IMG/VR virus record: IMGVR_UViG_3300034356_002642 | Location: 95,921-159,920 of that record | Length of the DNA stretch: 64,000 nucleotides | Source of the DNA: a virus | Strand: one strand, 5' to 3' | Part shown: piece by piece, positions 27,353 to 39,300 of the stretch | Numbering within the stretch: the first letter of the stretch is position 1 | Layout: every line of letters begins with the position of its first letter | The notes under the pieces: generated by a model | Seen by the model: only the letters and a program-made list of their open reading frames with translations | Told to the model about the DNA's origin: nothing | The model's database searches: none | Program-made: the position numbers and the translations under genes

Positions 27353-28054
27353 TTATCGTTTGAATGAGGGTTTGTAGTCGTCTCGTTGAGAACCTGGTTG
27401 GAAGGAATTTTTAATATCGCTTGAATTAATGTCTTCAACTTCATCGGAAGTTAAAACATATTCATTTTTTCCGGTCATTTCCATTTCGTCTTGTTTGTCA
27501 TCAAAAAATTGAGATAATTTTTGATTGAAAGGGTATGAATCGTAACTTCTCAATTCTAATTTCTCTTGAGGTGTTTTTTCTCGATATTTTTCAATTTTAC
27601 TTTCAAGTGAATTTAATTTGTTCATTACATTATCCATCTCTCCTAATTTGGATTCTAAGTTAGATAGTTGACTGAATAAGTTTTCAAAATACTCATCTTG
27701 TTTAGTTTCAATATTTTTTTGAGAATTAACCAAATCAGTAATTTCAAGTTCTTCACTTCCACTACCATCATCAGTTGATTCTTCAGAACTACCCTCATCA
27801 TCGATTTTTTCTACATCAGGGTCAGTTGCAACATCAATTGCTTGTGGTATATCTCCAGGCGCCGGTGGTGGTACTGCCTCAGATGGTGCTGGAGCCGGTG
27901 GAGTTTCTTCTCCCGGTGGGGCCATTGGTGGTGTCAAAGCACCTAATTCATCTTCAATGGGTGTTTCAGGTTCAACCGCAGCTTGTTCCATAATATAATT
28001 GTTAATATTATGATACCTTGTAATTTCTTGTATTAATTTTCTATCTAATGCCAT
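27353..28054 (-). CDS. Pro-rich, coiled-coil structural or scaffold-like protein
   Basis: 233 aa, not recognised by family. It has an N-terminal helix, then a Pro/Glu/Ala-rich low-complexity region (residues ~27-75, PPMAPPGEETPPAPAPSEAV) and an acidic Ser/Asp stretch (DDEGSSEESTDDGSGSEEL). A coiled coil follows (~115-160; FSQLSNLESKLGEMDNVMNK, LNSLESKIEKYR), then a basic, Asp/Ser-rich C-terminus. It is followed by a strong terminator. Such a layout is common in phage head-internal or neck proteins, but this is only suggestive. Confidence 0.5.
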   Translation of the reverse strand: MALDRKLIQEITRYHNINNYIMEQAAVEPETPIEDELGALTPPMAPPGEETPPAPAPSEAVPPPAPGDIPQAIDVATDPDVEKIDDEGSSEESTDDGSGSEELEITDLVNSQKNIETKQDEYFENLFSQLSNLESKLGEMDNVMNKLNSLESKIEKYREKTPQEKLELRSYDSYPFNQKLSQFFDDKQDEMEMTGKNEYVLTSDEVEDINSSDIKNSFQPGSQRDDYKPSFKR

Positions 28055-28060
28055 TTTTAA

Positions 28061-28285
28061 TTATCCGTTTAATAATTGTTTAATTCCTCCTGCTGTCTCA
28101 ACTCTAACTTTTCTGTTAATCGTTGTTTGATGTCCAGCTCTTTCAATAAGCCCATCTCTTTCTCTGATTGTATAACAATCACCTGTATCTAAATCACAAA
28201 CTTGTTGTGTTCCATCACCGTTATCTGTTTGAGAAACTCTTGTTGATTTTCCAAGATAGTTGTCTAATGCTGATTTTATGTTCAT
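28061..28285 (-). CDS. Small hypothetical protein
   Basis: 74 aa, starting MNIKSALDNYLGKSTRVSQT. It has a short central beta part with two cysteines (VCDLDTGDCYTI) and a final helix-like end (GGIKQLLNG). It lies 6 bases before the 233-aa gene. A TATTTATAAT element lies 13 bases upstream of its ATG (28299-28308), suggesting a transcription start for this pair, downstream of the giant hub gene. Function is unknown. Confidence 0.5.
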   Translation of the reverse strand: MNIKSALDNYLGKSTRVSQTDNGDGTQQVCDLDTGDCYTIRERDGLIERAGHQTTINRKVRVETAGGIKQLLNG

Positions 28286-28317
28286 AAAATTGTTTTTATT
28301 ATAAATATATCATTATG

Positions 28318-31300
28318 TTATAAAGTGAAAACATCACTTATTATTGTTTGTACCAATATTTCACCTCCAATTGGTGAGGTAGTCCCGTATGGTCGATATT
28401 CAACTTGTAATCTGAAAGACCCTAATTTGTTAAGGGTTATTTCATTTGTATAATTTGTTGTTATCCCCCCAATCCCACTATAATTAACTATTTCATATGT
28501 GGTAGCGTTTAAAATTTTAGTACTAACGACATTTTGAGTAGTAAAAGGTTTTTCAGTAATAAAATTATATGTAATATAACCACCCGCGGGTTTTTTAATA
28601 TTATAGTAACTCCACCCTTCCCCTTGTAAATTTGGGGAATCAAAAAGTTTAATTAACGATAGTTTTTGTTGAGGAAACGTTGGTAAAGTTTGACTTGTTG
28701 GCACATTCTCAACCGGTACTTGGGTTTGCCCAGGAGCGGTATACCATACCTTAAATGGAAATTGTTGTACCACAGGTTGCTCTACCCCTTTATATGCTTT
28801 TAATATAAACACAAGGTCTATTTGCGTTTTACCTTCAATTTTTGGAATACTATCAATAAAGTAAGATTCTACTTCAGTTAATGTCACATTAAATTCGTTA
28901 TTTAAAACTTGTCCTCCAACACTTATTTCACTTTGTGAAATATATTTTCGACTAACTTTACCATTAACTTCTACCAACTCATAAACAGTATACCTCATGT
29001 CAGGATTAGGAGATAAAACATATCCCGTTGATTGAGGATTTATCTTGACATTTAAAGATTGGGTTTTACTCTCATTTAATTGTATCTCAGTACCAATCAT
29101 AGTCAAAGGTCCGACAGTTTGAGGATTAGTATTTGATGATTGTAATTGTTCCGAAGTTGACGAATTTGTCGTTTGATTTTGAGGGTTTTGATAACCTCCC
29201 GGTGATGATGCAGATGATGCAACTATTGATGGGTCAAACGTATAGTCCCCAACACTTGTAAAGACCCCATTTGGTGTTGTAATAACAATCTTACCTTTAC
29301 TAATAACCTTACCAGTTCCAATTATTGGAGTATTAAATCTTAAGGTAGTACCATTAAACACGGTAAATTCAGTAGATGGTACATTAACCCCGTTAACCTT
29401 AATTGAACTTGTTCCATTAAAATCAGTACCATTAACTTGAACTATTGTACCTGTATTTCCAGATAGTGGTGAGAATGATGTTATTATTGGTGGTGGACAA
29501 GATAGTTGTGATACAACCGCAGTAGTTGTCGGCACCCCATTACTTGAACCCTTACTTTCAACTTCATTTATCGTGTTTTTTAAATCTTCAACAATCGCCT
29601 TTGTCGCTATTTTAACACCAAGTGCCGAAGTTAAGGCACGGTCAAAAGTATTTTTTAATGTCTCATAATCCTTAATATGTGTATCATAATATGATTCAGA
29701 TAAAACTTTAACCGGCCAAAAACAAGCATAATATTTAACAAGTCCAAGATTCGATATTTGTGGAATTCTTTCTCGTATTCTTGCGGACATAAATGCAATA
29801 AAATTATCTATTGTACTAAAATTTGCAATAGGTAATGATTCTTTTGTTGCAGGGGTTTGATTAAGATTAAGGCAAGAATAAGTACTTAAAAATGTCCCGT
29901 CAATTTCCCCATAATCAATATCTAATGTCACAGTTGCAAAATTATGATTCCATCCGTTAAATTTACCTATTTTACTATTACTCGCCTTTTGAAATGTTCT
30001 AACATATGAAATACAATAAATAATTGTTGCTAACTCAAGATTATTTGGCATGATTCTTTTAAGTGCCTCAGCAAATTGTGATTCAGTTATCCCTGTAAGA
30101 ACCGCGTTAGTTGATTGAAACTTTTTATTAAGATAAATCGGTAATACTTTACTTTCACATTGATTAGTAGTTCCTTTAGTACTATTCGCCGATTGTACGA
30201 TATTATTTGATTTAGTACTTTCAGTTGAAGCGCTTAAAACATTAATTGTATCTTTCTTAATTTTAAGAAGTTCCTCAACTTTGGTTAGTAAATTTTGATT
30301 AATACTTTGAATAAAATTATCAATTGCTGGTAAATCATAAACCCCTTGTCTAACTCCTTGAAATGTTGTTTGGAATTGACCCGGTTGAATAGAATGTTCA
30401 ACTTGTTGTATCATATATGGGCCATTAAACATTGGTACATGTCTTAAATTAAAATACATGGTCGGTTGTAATAACGCATTACCTAAACAAACGACCGAAC
30501 ATTTATAACTTCTTTGTTTGTATAAATTATATAAACTGGCATTTTGAGTTGCAACATTTTTACCTGACGCTTGGTCAACCATATTTAATTGAGTTGCAAT
30601 TGTTTCTGATGTTGCAACCCCATTATCTTGTGACACACTAAAAGAATAAAAAACATTTTGATTTCTAATTCCAATATCAACACTAAACCCTACGCATTTA
30701 TTTGAAACACCCCAATCTTTTTTACCAACTTGGTTTTCAATTAAAGGGTTTTCAGATGCCCTACCCATATCAAACGCATCATCTCGGAATCTAAAATTAC
30801 CTTTTGGTAAATTTAAATATTGTGATGGTTTACCAACATAGAAACAAACCATTTTTGAACTTGATTTTCTATAATCAACATCTAAAAATGTACCCCATAA
30901 GTTATTAGCAAATTCCAACGAACCTTCCGCTCTATTCGGAATTGTGGTACCATCTACATCTTGAACATTGTAAAAATTAATATATGCAGGTAAATTCATT
31001 ACCGTAAAATTATTTTTAATTAATAATCCACTAATAAAAGTATAAACACTCATTGACTCATTTATTGATTTTTGACTGAACATATTTCTCATTTCAAAAA
31101 TATCTAATAAGATAGTATCACCAATATTTCTTGACGCCCTATCTAAAAATAAAATATCTTCAAATAATGTCTTACTTTTATAATCTCCACCAGCAATCCA
31201 TTTATCGTTTAACGCTTTGAAAACTTCATAATTTTCAACCTTACTCTGTTGACTGTCAATAGCACTTTGAATTGTTTTTTCCGGTAATTGTTCTTGGTCA

Positions 31301-34300
31301 GGTAAATTTTTTCTAACCCCTTCCAGTACAAGATTTAAAAAATTATCTTGTAAAACACTTTCATTTGTAAGGTATTGGTTAATTTGTGCTTGAAATTGTG
31401 CAACAGTGATATTTGGGTTTTTTAATTTTTGAGTGGCATACATTTTAATAATTGGTGCCAATAAAACAACATTATCAACAGTAAATTGAATATTATTATC
31501 AATGAAAAAATCAGTGATGTATGAACCGGTACTGCTGTATACAACATTATTTATAGTTGAAAACCCCACTTCAGTTTCAAGAGTAATCCAAGCGTTTGGA
31601 TTTAACAATTGAGACTGACTAAGACTTAATGAACTTGTTTTTGTTGGTAAAGTATTTTTTACATACGGTTGAAACTTAATTGGGTCAATGACTTTTTGAA
31701 CATTATTATGGGACAAATAAGAATCGAAAATTCTTCTATTATAATTTGACGGATTACCGTATCTAAATAAGATATCATAATTCATAAAATCTTTAATACC
31801 TGTTTGAAAAACATTATATTGGTTTCCAATTGTATTAGAAAAATAATTGAGGTCTGAAACCTCTTTTCCTTGAATTGGGACTGTCATTAAATTTCTAAAT
31901 AATGACTGAAAATTTCTAAAATTATCATTAGTATCGACAGGTGAAGTATCAAATTGGGATACTTGCGCGTTTGTCGCACTATTTGTAATAGGTTTACTAA
32001 AGTTTAAAAATTCTTGTTCAAATAAATCTAATATTTTTTTCTCAAAAACTGAAAATATCTCCTCAATTTCTGTATAATTATCACCGTTCAAAAAATATAA
32101 TGGTGATTGTGTCTCCCCGCTATTAATTCGAGTAATATAAGAATCCGGTTGTGGATACGTAATTTGATTACTATCAAAATAACCATAGTTTGGTGCCGAC
32201 CATAAAGTCCTAACAGAACCATTATAAACACTTGGGTTTGATGTTAAATTAACCTTAGTATTATTTCCCGTGGTTAAATTATCAACACAGGCAATTTTTG
32301 ACTGATTTAGAGGATTACCAAATGAAGGTACAACATAGTAATCTGTACCTTTAGTATTACTTACCGGGTTACAATTAACATCAGGATAATAATTACTACT
32401 ACTAAGTAATACAGAATATGTAATAACATTTAATGTTTTACCATTTTGATTTGCGGATATAATATTTGAATCTGAGAAATTATACAATTTCATACCACCT
32501 TTAACACTATTTTCAATCTCAAGATTAGTATATTCATCATATAATTCAAACCCATTATAAAACACATTAAAATCATTAATTACTTTAGGATAAAACCCTA
32601 CATTCATTTTAGCAGTTGTTGGGGTTTCTTCTTGTAGTGTAATTGAAATTGGTGATTCATTATAATTAAATTGGTATGTTTGAGTATTTGAACTTAGTAT
32701 AGGACTATAATTTGTTGTGTAGTCGAAATTAGTCCAAGCACTTGATAAAATATCAACATTAGATTCTTTGTATTTTTTATAACGATGCCATATAGACCCA
32801 TACTTTAATATCCAAGCATATGGTAGTTTATGTATTGCTCCAAATTTTTTGAAACAAGATGAAATATAATCTAACTCATCAGGAACGGTATTAGTGTTGG
32901 TCTTATACCGTTCTCTTAAAGTCGCCAAAGGCAATGAATTTAAAAAGAGATACGCGGATTGTACATAAGGATAAGGGTCACTTGTTCTATTATTTTGAAC
33001 ACCATTCATAATTGAATTAACAAAATATGGAGTATTCAACATAGAAGTTGTCGTTTTAAACGGTAATACATCTGTTGGAGTCGTAGCGTCATAATATCCT
33101 TCAGTTGCAACGAAATTTTTAGGTTCTCTTTCTAAATAAAAATCTTTTAAACCATATGGATTTAATAAATTAAATTGTAATGCGACTAATGATGGATTTT
33201 GGTTTTGATAAAATGAAAAATTAGTAACCGGTCTATTTGTTGTAAAATTATATACATCATTAAAATTTGATATGATTTTTCTTGGTTCAAATATCTTTAA
33301 AGTTTTTTTAGTATTATACACTTCATTACCAACTGACTTTTTACTTGAACTTAGGTTATTTAAACACCAAGTGGGGTTAGTGTATGGTAAGGTATCTACA
33401 ATCAAAGGTTCGTTTGATGCATTTTTTAATAATACATCTAAAGCAAATGATTTAGTACTAACTTGTGGTATTTTACCAATATCAGATGTAGATAAAATAC
33501 TATAAGAATTATTAACTAAATTTTTAATATATGGTGTAACAAAGAAATCACGAATATAATCTTGGTAAGCTCGACCGGTACCGTCATTTGATATGGTACT
33601 TAAAAATTGCGGATATGAATTTGCCTTTAAATTATAATTTTTAAGTTTTAATGTTAGATATGGTGAACTTATACCAAGTCCTTTAACAATGTTGTTAACT
33701 TCCGATTCAACATTTAACTTAATTAATTCATCAATTTGATTAGAATTTGCTCTAATTAATCCGGAATAATGTGATGTTAAAAATTGTCGTTCCCAAATTT
33801 CATAAAAGAATTTAACCTCTTCTTTATTGACATATGGTAATCCCGCAGATGGAAACTCAATTGCATTTATATTAATTCGATTAGTATCTCTTTCATTATC
33901 TAATGGTGGCGGGGCAATCGGAATTGTAAATTTTTGAGTTAGTCCCTTCATATACTCTTCGACAAATTCAACTTCAGGCCATTTATCAAAAAGATAACCT
34001 TGTGTTAAGTTAACAACTGTTGGGTCAGCAATATATTTTAATTGAAATCTTCCTTTTTTATCTTCGGGTGTTTCAACAAAAAATAATGGCCATGGATATA
34101 CCGGTTCTTCCGAATTCGATAAACCTTGATTAGATTCTTTGGCACTAACAGATATTGGGACTTTCTGTCTCGTCTCAGAACTTTGAGCAGAAGACGGATT
34201 ATCCATAATGGCTTGTTTTCTAACAGGGTCATATTTTACATTCCAAGCATTAGTATGAACATCATCTAATAATCTAATAAACGCCTCTGCAGATGCCATA

Positions 34301-35997
34301 ACAACTGCAATCATATTTCTAACTGTTGGTTTAAATCCAAGACCACTGTCAGTGTCTTCAATTTTTCTTAACAATTCCGCAGAAATTGATGATTCATATT
34401 CTGATAATTTTTTATTTGCATCAGTCTCTAATAAAGATATCTGACCATCAAATCTATTCGTCCCTTCAAAGATAAAAAAACTTGGTGCCAATACTTCTGA
34501 TTTTGAAATTACAGGAAGTTTTGTTTGATATAATTGTTCTTTAAAAGCATTTATGTCATCTTCTGTCGGTAATACTTTACCTGTTTGTAACCTTACTGTT
34601 TCTTTCCAATTGATAGCACCATCAACTGGTGGGTCAATTTTAAGAGTGTTAAATTTAATAGGATTTGGAATTGGGGATTCCCCATTTTTACCTAAAGTTT
34701 CATTTTCAGATAAAGCTTTGTTAAATTTATCAACATAACTTTCCAATAATTTACCGGCAGTTTCTTTTTCCCCCAAGGTTAATTTTTTATAAACATAAAC
34801 TTTTTCATTTGTATTATTTAACACAATTGGTTTTGGGTCAATATAGGTATTAAACCATGAAATGTTTGTTCCCCTAATCGCAGAAAAATATTGTTTTAAT
34901 ATTTCTTTATAATTACGAATATTAGTAAGAGGCATAACCTTCGCTTTAGGAAATTTATCCATAATACGATTCTCAAATGTACTCAACTTAGTCATCAATT
35001 GGAATAATGTTAATTCCGGTAAATCAGCCGGAATTAATCCTTTTGCCTTATATTCACTATAAACCTCAACAATTTTTTGATAACCCTTTTCCGAAACTAT
35101 TTGAGTAACAACAGAGTTATCACTTTGAGAATTATTCTGTGAAATAACTCCTTGAGCCTTTGATTGTGATTCTGCCGTCTTATTAGATTCCTGTGTTCCT
35201 GTAGGAGATGTCGAAATATTAAATGTTTGACCATACATGTGTGGTACTGCCATTAAATGTCCCATTGATATTTCATTTAAGACATTAAACTTGTATCCTT
35301 TAAATTGTAAATCCACTTGATAGTTACCACTAAATGTATTAAATGTTGCATGAAATTTTTCCAAATTTAATTGATATCTAATTGCCTGTCCATAATACCC
35401 TTTTAATGTTAAATAAAAGGGTGGGTAAGGAAGATTAAAAAAAGCGGCATAAGGCGAATTATTACCCAACGAAAACAATGCTTTACCTTGAACATCCTCC
35501 AACCTCATACTAACTGAAGGTACAAAAGACGAATTAGTTGTTATATTAATTGATGTAATCCCAAGTAATCCATTATCAAACACATTTGTTAAATTGGCCG
35601 GAGAACTGATTGAATATGCCTGATTACCGTCATTAGTCGGAACTGTCTTTTCCATCATTTGATTATCACCATTAAACTTAGTTGAATTATTACCTGTCAA
35701 TTCATCGTAATACCCAACCCCTAAAAAACTATCTTTGGTTGGTTTTAAAAAATTCATCTTGGCAACTGATATAGTTCTAATTCTATCTTCAGGACTTGCA
35801 CCAACTGCAAGTTTAGTTCTTGGAAGAACTTCCGCCTCCAAATTTGCAAACATTACTAAACTCTCATGGTCTATTAATCTTTCTTGTATTTTCCCTTGTG
35901 AATCTATTGTTTTATTAGGGTCAACTACAATAATGTTATTGTAATCAAACTCAACTAATATATCTCCGCTGTTGTCCGCTCTTAAGTTACCTGCCAT
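28318..35997 (-). CDS. Giant baseplate hub-type protein with IPT/TIG domain and possible lysozyme-like module
   Basis: 2559 aa, among the largest genes here. The start MAGNLRADNSGDILVEFDYN follows the gp53-like gene with an 11-base overlap. Residues ~1836-1890 (LRHVPMFNGPYMIQQVEHSI, QPGQFQTTFQGVRQGVYDLP) resemble the end of phage baseplate hub proteins such as gp27 and gpD types. Residues ~1970-2130 (KFNGWNHNFATVTLDIDYGE, later IDNFIAFMSARIRERIPQI) could be a peptidoglycan-hydrolase-like fold, although no catalytic Glu can be assigned. Residues ~2165-2260 form an IPT/TIG domain (PPPIITSFSPLSGNTGTIVQ), followed by further beta domains. It may combine hub, tail-lysin and spike functions that T4 divides among gp27, gp5 and others. 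TIG is firm; the hub role is moderate; the enzyme is weak. Confidence 0.6.
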   Translation of the reverse strand: MAGNLRADNSGDILVEFDYNNIIVVDPNKTIDSQGKIQERLIDHESLVMFANLEAEVLPRTKLAVGASPEDRIRTISVAKMNFLKPTKDSFLGVGYYDELTGNNSTKFNGDNQMMEKTVPTNDGNQAYSISSPANLTNVFDNGLLGITSINITTNSSFVPSVSMRLEDVQGKALFSLGNNSPYAAFFNLPYPPFYLTLKGYYGQAIRYQLNLEKFHATFNTFSGNYQVDLQFKGYKFNVLNEISMGHLMAVPHMYGQTFNISTSPTGTQESNKTAESQSKAQGVISQNNSQSDNSVVTQIVSEKGYQKIVEVYSEYKAKGLIPADLPELTLFQLMTKLSTFENRIMDKFPKAKVMPLTNIRNYKEILKQYFSAIRGTNISWFNTYIDPKPIVLNNTNEKVYVYKKLTLGEKETAGKLLESYVDKFNKALSENETLGKNGESPIPNPIKFNTLKIDPPVDGAINWKETVRLQTGKVLPTEDDINAFKEQLYQTKLPVISKSEVLAPSFFIFEGTNRFDGQISLLETDANKKLSEYESSISAELLRKIEDTDSGLGFKPTVRNMIAVVMASAEAFIRLLDDVHTNAWNVKYDPVRKQAIMDNPSSAQSSETRQKVPISVSAKESNQGLSNSEEPVYPWPLFFVETPEDKKGRFQLKYIADPTVVNLTQGYLFDKWPEVEFVEEYMKGLTQKFTIPIAPPPLDNERDTNRININAIEFPSAGLPYVNKEEVKFFYEIWERQFLTSHYSGLIRANSNQIDELIKLNVESEVNNIVKGLGISSPYLTLKLKNYNLKANSYPQFLSTISNDGTGRAYQDYIRDFFVTPYIKNLVNNSYSILSTSDIGKIPQVSTKSFALDVLLKNASNEPLIVDTLPYTNPTWCLNNLSSSKKSVGNEVYNTKKTLKIFEPRKIISNFNDVYNFTTNRPVTNFSFYQNQNPSLVALQFNLLNPYGLKDFYLEREPKNFVATEGYYDATTPTDVLPFKTTTSMLNTPYFVNSIMNGVQNNRTSDPYPYVQSAYLFLNSLPLATLRERYKTNTNTVPDELDYISSCFKKFGAIHKLPYAWILKYGSIWHRYKKYKESNVDILSSAWTNFDYTTNYSPILSSNTQTYQFNYNESPISITLQEETPTTAKMNVGFYPKVINDFNVFYNGFELYDEYTNLEIENSVKGGMKLYNFSDSNIISANQNGKTLNVITYSVLLSSSNYYPDVNCNPVSNTKGTDYYVVPSFGNPLNQSKIACVDNLTTGNNTKVNLTSNPSVYNGSVRTLWSAPNYGYFDSNQITYPQPDSYITRINSGETQSPLYFLNGDNYTEIEEIFSVFEKKILDLFEQEFLNFSKPITNSATNAQVSQFDTSPVDTNDNFRNFQSLFRNLMTVPIQGKEVSDLNYFSNTIGNQYNVFQTGIKDFMNYDILFRYGNPSNYNRRIFDSYLSHNNVQKVIDPIKFQPYVKNTLPTKTSSLSLSQSQLLNPNAWITLETEVGFSTINNVVYSSTGSYITDFFIDNNIQFTVDNVVLLAPIIKMYATQKLKNPNITVAQFQAQINQYLTNESVLQDNFLNLVLEGVRKNLPDQEQLPEKTIQSAIDSQQSKVENYEVFKALNDKWIAGGDYKSKTLFEDILFLDRASRNIGDTILLDIFEMRNMFSQKSINESMSVYTFISGLLIKNNFTVMNLPAYINFYNVQDVDGTTIPNRAEGSLEFANNLWGTFLDVDYRKSSSKMVCFYVGKPSQYLNLPKGNFRFRDDAFDMGRASENPLIENQVGKKDWGVSNKCVGFSVDIGIRNQNVFYSFSVSQDNGVATSETIATQLNMVDQASGKNVATQNASLYNLYKQRSYKCSVVCLGNALLQPTMYFNLRHVPMFNGPYMIQQVEHSIQPGQFQTTFQGVRQGVYDLPAIDNFIQSINQNLLTKVEELLKIKKDTINVLSASTESTKSNNIVQSANSTKGTTNQCESKVLPIYLNKKFQSTNAVLTGITESQFAEALKRIMPNNLELATIIYCISYVRTFQKASNSKIGKFNGWNHNFATVTLDIDYGEIDGTFLSTYSCLNLNQTPATKESLPIANFSTIDNFIAFMSARIRERIPQISNLGLVKYYACFWPVKVLSESYYDTHIKDYETLKNTFDRALTSALGVKIATKAIVEDLKNTINEVESKGSSNGVPTTTAVVSQLSCPPPIITSFSPLSGNTGTIVQVNGTDFNGTSSIKVNGVNVPSTEFTVFNGTTLRFNTPIIGTGKVISKGKIVITTPNGVFTSVGDYTFDPSIVASSASSPGGYQNPQNQTTNSSTSEQLQSSNTNPQTVGPLTMIGTEIQLNESKTQSLNVKINPQSTGYVLSPNPDMRYTVYELVEVNGKVSRKYISQSEISVGGQVLNNEFNVTLTEVESYFIDSIPKIEGKTQIDLVFILKAYKGVEQPVVQQFPFKVWYTAPGQTQVPVENVPTSQTLPTFPQQKLSLIKLFDSPNLQGEGWSYYNIKKPAGGYITYNFITEKPFTTQNVVSTKILNATTYEIVNYSGIGGITTNYTNEITLNKLGSFRLQVEYRPYGTTSPIGGEILVQTIISDVFTL

Positions 35998-36310
35998 AAT
36001 AATAAAAATGATTTTCTAATGCCCCCTTATAGTCCTGTAATGAAGGTAGTAAAGGAAAAGGAATTATCAATATACTACCATCCGGTATAGTATTCTCTAA
36101 ACCACCATATTGAGGATTAGCTTGGAGAACTAACCATCCGAAATAAGGTGAGTTATAATAATCCTGAGATACTTTATCCAATCTACTTCTACCAACTTTA
36201 TATATAAATGCCTTATCGGTTGGTTTTTGAGGTAATTGCACGTAAGGTACAACGGTTTGTTCACCGTTAATTAAAAATTCACTATATCTGTTCCAATATT
36301 GAAATGCCAT
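35987..36310 (-). CDS. gp53: gp53-like baseplate wedge protein with LysM-like fold
   Basis: 107 aa (T4 gp53 is 196). After an N-terminal strand region (YWNRYSEFLINGEQT), the segment YKVGRSRLDKVSQDYYNSPY, FGWLVLQANPQYG and IPDGSILIIPFP has the LysM-like pattern seen in gp53 and small tail proteins that hold hub and wedge together. It overlaps its downstream giant hub gene by 11 bases and abuts the 1684-residue gene by one base. Small LysM tail proteins usually sit next to hub genes, supporting the call. Confidence 0.7.
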   Translation of the reverse strand: MAFQYWNRYSEFLINGEQTVVPYVQLPQKPTDKAFIYKVGRSRLDKVSQDYYNSPYFGWLVLQANPQYGGLENTIPDGSILIIPFPLLPSLQDYKGALENHFYYYGR

Positions 36311-39300
36311 TAATTAAGTTTTATTTTTGATATGTATGCTCCCGCAGAAACTCCGTCTTCAGAATTCCATTTATTATTGTCGGTATTTCTATTTGTTGTG
36401 TCTGATAATGTTGAAATCATAGTTTTTTGCGATTTTTTAATATCATCACTTCCATTTGTTTCTGTTGAATAATTAAAAACTCTATCTTTTTTATCAAATG
36501 GAGTGTAAATTATATAATTTTTCAATTTGTTTTTTTCAACATAATTAATAAACTCTTTAGTAATATTATTTTCACTAACGAATAAAGGTCTAGTTTGAGT
36601 CACCCAATAGTTATCGAATTTAGATTCTACATCATCAAAACCACCTTTTAATAAATCACTATTATTAATTATATTACCAATCATAGCGGTTTTAAATGTT
36701 TCATATTTTTTAATATCCACAACATCATCAGACATTATCATATAAACTCTTCTGAAGATTTTATTTTCAAATTGGGTGTTTTTACTAAAAGGAAAAAATA
36801 CTTCTTCGACTGTCGGACCTTTCATACTTTTTCCTTTATCATTTGTTTCAAATACTAAAACACCTTTATATGTTAAACCATCAGAAGGATTAACAAATTC
36901 CGATTCACTCCATATAAGTCCATTAAATTCTTTAATACCGTCATATATTTTTCGAATGTCATTAGCCAACTCAATTAATGTATTTGACGCTCCATTTGAG
37001 GTTGGGCTGACATTAGTTGTTCCACTTGTTACATAAATTTTAACCGGCCCTGATTTTACTTGATATCCGTCAGTACCACTAACATAGGTCATTGCACCAT
37101 CGAATATTGTAATGTTAGCTCTTCCTATTGTTTGGATATAATTTTGTTCCGTTGTTGTAATATCTTGAGTTATTTTTGTAATTGCGTTCTGATATGACGC
37201 TCTTTTATTTTTAATTAAATTTTTATAATTTTCTTTTAATTGACGAATCACTTTTGGTGAAAAATTACAAGTATCGGATGACATGAATTTAATAAATCCT
37301 TCATCCCCACTTTGAATATTTGTTTGTAATTCCGCAAAAATATCATCGAATCTTTTTTCAACATTATTTGGTTTGCCAAATAAAACTGATTTCTCAGTAC
37401 TAACACCAAAATTACCTTGAGTGTATGAACGTTCTACCATCCATTGTTGTCTCACAGCATTATTATATTGATTAACACTTTCTTTTGTTTTATTTACAAC
37501 TGTTTGAAAATACGTCTGAGTTTCATTCATAAATTTAACCATAAAATCAGAATAACTAATAGTACCTGTTTCACTGGTTTCCGTTACAACATTTGTAACT
37601 GTCACACCTATAGTACTATTATTACTTTGTCCATTCTCAACCGCCGCTTGATTAATTGCCGGTGCTTGAGGAGGTGATGTCATCGCTAAAAATTCTTTAT
37701 CTAAAACTTTTAAGAAATCTTCTTGAGCCGTCACATCTGCTCTGTCATCCCAAATTTCAGTATTGGCATAATAGTTGAATGTTAATGCGTTTTGTAACTT
37801 ATCAATAGATTCTTTTAACCCACTCCCACCAACAAATTTAAATGATAAAGTTACATTTGCTATCATTGGTTGAATACCAATCCCTTCAGGGTTAATATCT
37901 AACGATTCATAAGCAAGACTTAAACCCTCAGGTATAATTTTAGTGTTATAAAAATCCCCGATTCGTAACACTAATACCGGTGGCGAACCAAATGAGGTAT
38001 TAGTTGCGTTATTATATTGTAATTGTTGTTTACCCGCAATATCTTTAACCGTTGGGATTGTGTCTCCCGGTCTCATACATTGTTGTAAGAATGTTAAACG
38101 AGAGTTTAACCCTTCAGGTGTTGTCGAATGGAATGCAGGTTGAAAGAATTTTAACTTGTCTCTAAGATTATCATAAACCATAGGTGTTTCAGCCTTGATA
38201 GTTTCAAAGTAGTCACATTCAGATAATAACGCTCTTAAAACTCGTTTAGTAATATTATCCCTTGGTTTCCACTCTTGAGTAATAACTTCTTCTTTAACCG
38301 TTGAGGTAATTGTGTTCTCGGTTACTTTTGTAACATATTTAGGTGGTGGTGGGGTGTCCGGAGATGTTAAAGTTGAAACAATATTTGAAATATATGACCT
38401 TCTACATGCCATTGCACCATATGTGAAAATATCTTTACTACCAACTTGAACTTGTAATTCCGTATCACCTCCAATCACATTATTATCTTTATCAGTACAA
38501 TTAATTGTTTTACCAGGACTTAACCCATCAACAGTATATGGACTTATGTTAGATGTCATTGGTTGTGTGTTTACTGTTTCTCCACTAGCAACCCCCGGTT
38601 TAATTATTAATCTTTTAGGAGAACTTGTTATAAATTTTTTAAGTGATTCGTTTTCATTAAAAAATTTAATTGTTGACTCTATTCTTCTAGCAGATAATTG
38701 CTCGTTGTATTCAATACTTGCCGGTGCAGAACAACTTGAGTCAACACTAATAGTAACAGTACCTGTGGTATTTTGGGTTAATTGTTTGGCCAAATCAGTT
38801 ACAAATTGTTTCATCACTTCATAATTTGGTGTCACAACCGTTGAAAACACTTGGCTTGTTTGTGCTGAATTTGGTTGAGTTTTGTAATAATTCTTATTTT
38901 GTTCACTAGTATATCTATCATATTCAACAGTATAATTTGGAACCGGTTGATTCTTTTTTGGATAATCATTCCCAAAATAAAACCCTAAATTTTTATATTT
39001 GTTAAAATAGTCTTTAGAATTTCCCCCTCCCCCTGATTGAGAGGTGTCATTTGGGACTTTTACCGTTTCTTTAATATATTGTGTTTGCTCCTTTGTAGTT
39101 TCTTTTGATGATATAGCTTCTTGTAATTGATACAAATCATTTGGATTAACCGTATAATATTTTTTAGCTAATTCATATAAATCATATTTTCTACATCCAG
39201 CAAAGAATGATTCTAAAATACTATCAATTCTAACTTTATTAGTTTCATTACCCAATATTTTATCCACAACAACATTTAATGCGGATGGATGGTCAACAAC

